Part shown: piece after piece, positions 35,555 through 38,428 of the stretch | Layout of the letters: each line of letters starts with the position of its first letter | Position numbering within the stretch: position 1 is the stretch's first letter | Source: a virus | Strand: one strand, 5' to 3' | Length of the DNA: 38,428 nucleotides | Virus record (IMG/VR): IMGVR_UViG_3300004369_000049 | Span: 1 to 38,428 of that record | The notes under the pieces: generated by a model | Seen by the model: the letters and a program-made list of their open reading frames with translations, nothing else | Told to the model about the DNA's origin: nothing | Database searches by the model: none | Position numbers and translations under genes: made by a program

Positions 35555-38428
35555 TGGTTTCTCTAATCTCATTTATTTGATGTGGGTGGGCGTGACTGGG
35601 GTAGTTGCCAACGTGCTGAGAAGCAACATTATTAGGGTCTGGCTTTGGCAGTGACTTAGCGTACTCAAGCCACTGATCCAAAACTCTCGCTCTGTTGGGG
35701 TACAAGTCGGCAAATGAAAATTCACGACCATCCATTAAACCCCATGAACCATCCAATTTGTCTTGCATGTAGTGCCGGAAAGATTCCGCTACATCCTCGT
35801 ATGCGTTCGTGCCACCGTATCGTGTAACGTTTCCATATTCGAAATCAGGAAATCCATCCCGTGTGACTCTACCAATACTTCTTTCTGTTAAATTGAGCCT
35901 TTGAGCGTGTAGGACGTCTTGTTGTACTGCCTCTTTCCACGCCTGAGTAGATCCTAGGTTTCGGGTAAAGAAATCAGGATTCTCTGCATCAGTTGCGTAA
36001 TTAAAGTCACTCGGAGATGTATTTTGGAAATTTTTCCAATTCCTTAGTTCTGCTGTAAAATCAAGCATGTGTGCCATCTCATGGATTAGAGTTGTACGTG
36101 AGTATTCTCTGCTTCCGGATCCATTTGCATAAGTAAAACTATTAGGACGACTGCTGTTCGCAAAACCAGCGGCCCCTGCCATTTCCGGCACTGAAGATTT
36201 TTGATAAATAATGGTCTCGATTACGTGCATCGATTCTGGCAATTCCTCATAAACTTCAGCTATAGCGTTTACATTTCTTAGTTCGCCTGCTATTGGGCCA
36301 TCTGTTAACGGATTGCCGATTGACCTGCCACTGGTGTTGTTGATTGCGGCGTTGTTGTATTGATTCAGGCTCTGAAGCTGAAGAGGGTCTAACTCAACTA
36401 TATGATTAACGCCCTTCCATCTAAAGACCACGCCACTATCCATAGCCGTCAGGCCAGTACCTCCCATGGTCGGTACGTTTTGAAATGTAATAAATTTTCC
36501 TTCTGGAAGATCTTTTACAATTTGAAGATCTTGTATCGCAAAGCCGTTTCCAGTGATTGGGCGATCTCCATCCATCGGCTGATTTGCAAAATCGATATTT
36601 GCCCGAATCCATGACGGACCTGGGTAATCCATGTTGATGTAGTTGCTGTCGTAGGTCCCCTCATGCCAGGTCGTGTCTCGAGGAATTCCTGGTTCTCGAG
36701 GAATTCCTGGCTCTCGAGGCTCACTCTGAGTTCGGCCTTCTGGTTTGTCACGTTCTCCACGAGGTTGACCAAACTCATTGATCGCCTGACCGCGACCCCC
36801 GCCAACCTGCTCTGAATCTTCATCCTGCGATCCAGGACGTTCGCCGCCAGGTTGACCAGTTGTATTTATGGCTTGGCGGCCACTATTTTCATCTTGCCCA
36901 GGACGCTGCCCGCCTTGCTGTCCGGTTCTATTGGTGCTACTGCCGCGGCCGCCACGAGAAGAGTCTTCCTCTTCGGGCGCATCGTTTGTGCCTGGCCTTT
37001 GTCCCCCTGGCTGGCCAGTTGTATTGGTCGCCTGACGACCTCCCTGTGTGGGCGTACCGTCATCAACTGAACCCTGTCGCTTGGGGCCTTCTGAACCGTC
37101 GGTAGGTTTTTCGGGCTGCGTTGTTTCACCCTGTCGTTTCGGACCCTCTGAACCATCTGTTGGCTTCGGCGGCTCGGGCTGCGTTGTTTCACCCTGTCGT
37201 TTTGGACCTTCCGAACCGTCCGTTGGCTTGGGCGGTTCCGGCTTGGGAGGATCTGGTTTTGGCGGTTCCGGCTTGGGAGGCTCTGGCTCGGGAGGCCGGC
37301 GATTCATTCCCTCTTCGACGCGCAGCCAGTCTTTATAGGCGTCGGCGTCAGCTCGATTGTTGAATTTCCCTAGATGCTCTCCGGTTTCCCGATAATGATT
37401 GAGAGCGGAACGCATTCCCTCTTCTGTTGAGGTATCCCAATCTTCGCCGTTGGGACCTATTGTGGGAATGAGGACTTCTAATCCATCTTCTCGGAAACTC
37501 ATTGCACGCAGCCCATCGCGTGAGCTTATTTGGATGTTTCCATTAATTGCTGCTGGCGGAATGTATCGGCGGCGAGCGTCAATGAACCCTCCGTTAGGTA
37601 AGCGACCAACATTCCAGTTTGTCTGTTGCCCAGGCTTGAGTTTTGCCGTTTCTCTTTGAATCAGTTCACCGAACTGCTGCCAGTTAACTTGGTTGAGCTG
37701 TCGACGCTGCTCTGGGGTTAGCCGACGAGACGCTCGCTCTTGCTGGTCAGCGCTACCCGAGCTACGTCGTGATCCGCTCTGGTTCGGCTTATCGCTACCA
37801 ACTTCTCGCTCTTGATTGGTGCCTTCCTGGACGATTCCATCTCCATCGGCGTCCTGAGCATTGGGATCGAATCGCTCAATAAGTACGCGTTCGCCCGAAC
37901 TGTTCGTTCGCGATTGCGTCGCCTGGCTGTTCGGCTTCCTTGCTGGATTTGAGGGCTTCGGTTTCGTAGACGTTCCCGAACGAGATCCGGAAACTCTCGC
38001 CCCCAGCTCTTTGGCTGCATACGAGTCGTCTTGCACCTGACGACGAGCGACTATTAGACGCTTTGGAATAGAAACGTCTGTGATTGACTTGAGAGTGCCT
38101 TTGCGCTTTGCGGCATTTTGCGCACGGGTACGACGTTGGTCGTAGCCCATCATTCCCAGTCTCTTGAGCTTCCCAAGGGTCTGCGAAATAACTCCCGTGG
38201 TCAACCCTAGATTAGCTGCAGACTCGGCCCTATTCATCCCCGAAAGCCAGTTGTCCAAGATCAAAAGGTCCCTGTCGGACGCGACCAGACCTTTGGGGAG
38301 TTTTTTAGCTCTGTCTGTATCGACAACTCGCAAGTAGGAGCTACGCACTTGCCCGTAGCTAATCCCTAAACGCTCTGCGATTTCTTTCAGTGAGTATCCA
38401 AAGCCGAGTAGCTCCGAAACATTTTGAT
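35541..38428 (-). CDS. Large multidomain protein: two HTH, calcium-loop-like motif, repeats, HExxH peptidase (partial)
   Basis: Runs off the right edge: the frame stays open past 38348 to 38428, giving at least 961 residues. Upstream of the first in-window GTG lies an HTH-like segment (LKEIAERLGISYGQV), and a second HTH follows (GMNRAESAANLGLTTGVISQ). DADGDGIVQEGT is encoded at 37818-37853. Residues about 340-540 are Pro/Glu/Lys repeats (PPKPTDGSEGPKRQG type, then TTGQPGGQRPG type). The C-terminal 200 residues hold HEMAH (36069-36083) with YEDVAESF 90 residues later, the gluzincin arrangement (HExxH...E). Next to the capsid module, so it may be a virion protein, internal or injected protease. 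Confidence 0.8.
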   Translation of the reverse strand, partial: QNVSELLGFGYSLKEIAERLGISYGQVRSSYLRVVDTDRAKKLPKGLVASDRDLLILDNWLSGMNRAESAANLGLTTGVISQTLGKLKRLGMMGYDQRRTRAQNAAKRKGTLKSITDVSIPKRLIVARRQVQDDSYAAKELGARVSGSRSGTSTKPKPSNPARKPNSQATQSRTNSSGERVLIERFDPNAQDADGDGIVQEGTNQEREVGSDKPNQSGSRRSSGSADQQERASRRLTPEQRRQLNQVNWQQFGELIQRETAKLKPGQQTNWNVGRLPNGGFIDARRRYIPPAAINGNIQISSRDGLRAMSFREDGLEVLIPTIGPNGEDWDTSTEEGMRSALNHYRETGEHLGKFNNRADADAYKDWLRVEEGMNRRPPEPEPPKPEPPKPDPPKPEPPKPTDGSEGPKRQGETTQPEPPKPTDGSEGPKRQGETTQPEKPTDGSEGPKRQGSVDDGTPTQGGRQATNTTGQPGGQRPGTNDAPEEEDSSRGGRGSSTNRTGQQGGQRPGQDENSGRQAINTTGQPGGERPGSQDEDSEQVGGGRGQAINEFGQPRGERDKPEGRTQSEPREPGIPREPGIPRDTTWHEGTYDSNYINMDYPGPSWIRANIDFANQPMDGDRPITGNGFAIQDLQIVKDLPEGKFITFQNVPTMGGTGLTAMDSGVVFRWKGVNHIVELDPLQLQSLNQYNNAAINNTSGRSIGNPLTDGPIAGELRNVNAIAEVYEELPESMHVIETIIYQKSSVPEMAGAAGFANSSRPNSFTYANGSGSREYSRTTLIHEMAHMLDFTAELRNWKNFQNTSPSDFNYATDAENPDFFTRNLGSTQAWKEAVQQDVLHAQRLNLTERSIGRVTRDGFPDFEYGNVTRYGGTNAYEDVAESFRHYMQDKLDGSWGLMDGREFSFADLYPNRARVLDQWLEYAKSLPKPDPNNVASQHVGNYPSHAHPHQINEIRETNDRR

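Noticed and set aside
1-38428. Integrase, attachment site, transposase or insertion sequence
   Set aside because: No recombinase or transposase motifs and no terminal inverted repeats with target duplications were seen, so lifestyle cannot be decided from this window.

Overview
The window looks like part of the genome of a tailed phage that infects an actinobacterium. The phage evidence is an HK97-type major capsid protein, an SSB, a primase-helicase, a SMARCAL1-like annealing helicase, a MazG-like pyrophosphohydrolase, a dCMP-type deaminase, a B12-dependent ribonucleotide reductase, a tRNA gene, and dozens of small, tightly packed, overlapping genes. The actinobacterial evidence is a WhiB protein, a DUF932-type protein, a DUF732-like lipoprotein and many probable leaderless promoters (TANNNT, then 5-7 nt, then ATG). 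No integrase, portal, large terminase or tail gene is inside the window. The last gene runs off the right edge.

Layout. 1-5.9 kb: small unknown genes in short divergent units, separated by four copies of an undescribed repeat (an 18-base core plus a hairpin). 5.9-11.8 kb: annealing helicase, secreted lysozyme-like protein, an ADP-ribosylglycohydrolase fused to a Cys phosphatase, DUF932 protein. 11.7-17.5 kb: SSB, wHTH protein, WhiB, a possible nuclease-like protein, primase-helicase, a terminase-small-like HTH protein and a ribbon-helix-helix/zinc protein. 17.5-21.4 kb: a Lys/Ala-rich AT-hook protein, tRNA-Ile(UAU), zinc-ribbon protein, MazG and small membrane proteins. 21.40-21.70 kb: a gene-free segment with a terminator, short tandem repeats and six DnaA-box-like sites on an exact 12-bp period, next to an AT-rich stretch; it resembles a replication origin. 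21.7-28.5 kb: mostly leftward small genes (deaminase, zinc proteins, 2OG oxygenase, HTH, MSMEG_6728-like protein, lipoprotein, holin-like protein), visibly more AT-rich. 28.5-32.8 kb: NrdJ, two further Fe/2-oxoglutarate oxygenases and a methyltransferase. 32.8-38.4 kb, leftward: capsid protein, an unknown 404-residue protein and a very large protein with two HTH segments, a calcium-loop-like motif, Pro-rich repeats and an HExxH metallopeptidase domain.

How it fits together. The left and centre supply DNA replication and its control (primase-helicase, SSB, annealing helicase, WhiB). NrdJ, the deaminase and MazG supply and clean nucleotides. The right end builds the head. A motif DxDxDG(I/L)VQ(E/D)GT, followed by Glu-Arg, occurs in three otherwise unrelated proteins, including the large head-module protein. 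Composition comparisons were made by eye, and all family assignments come from recognised motifs, not searches.
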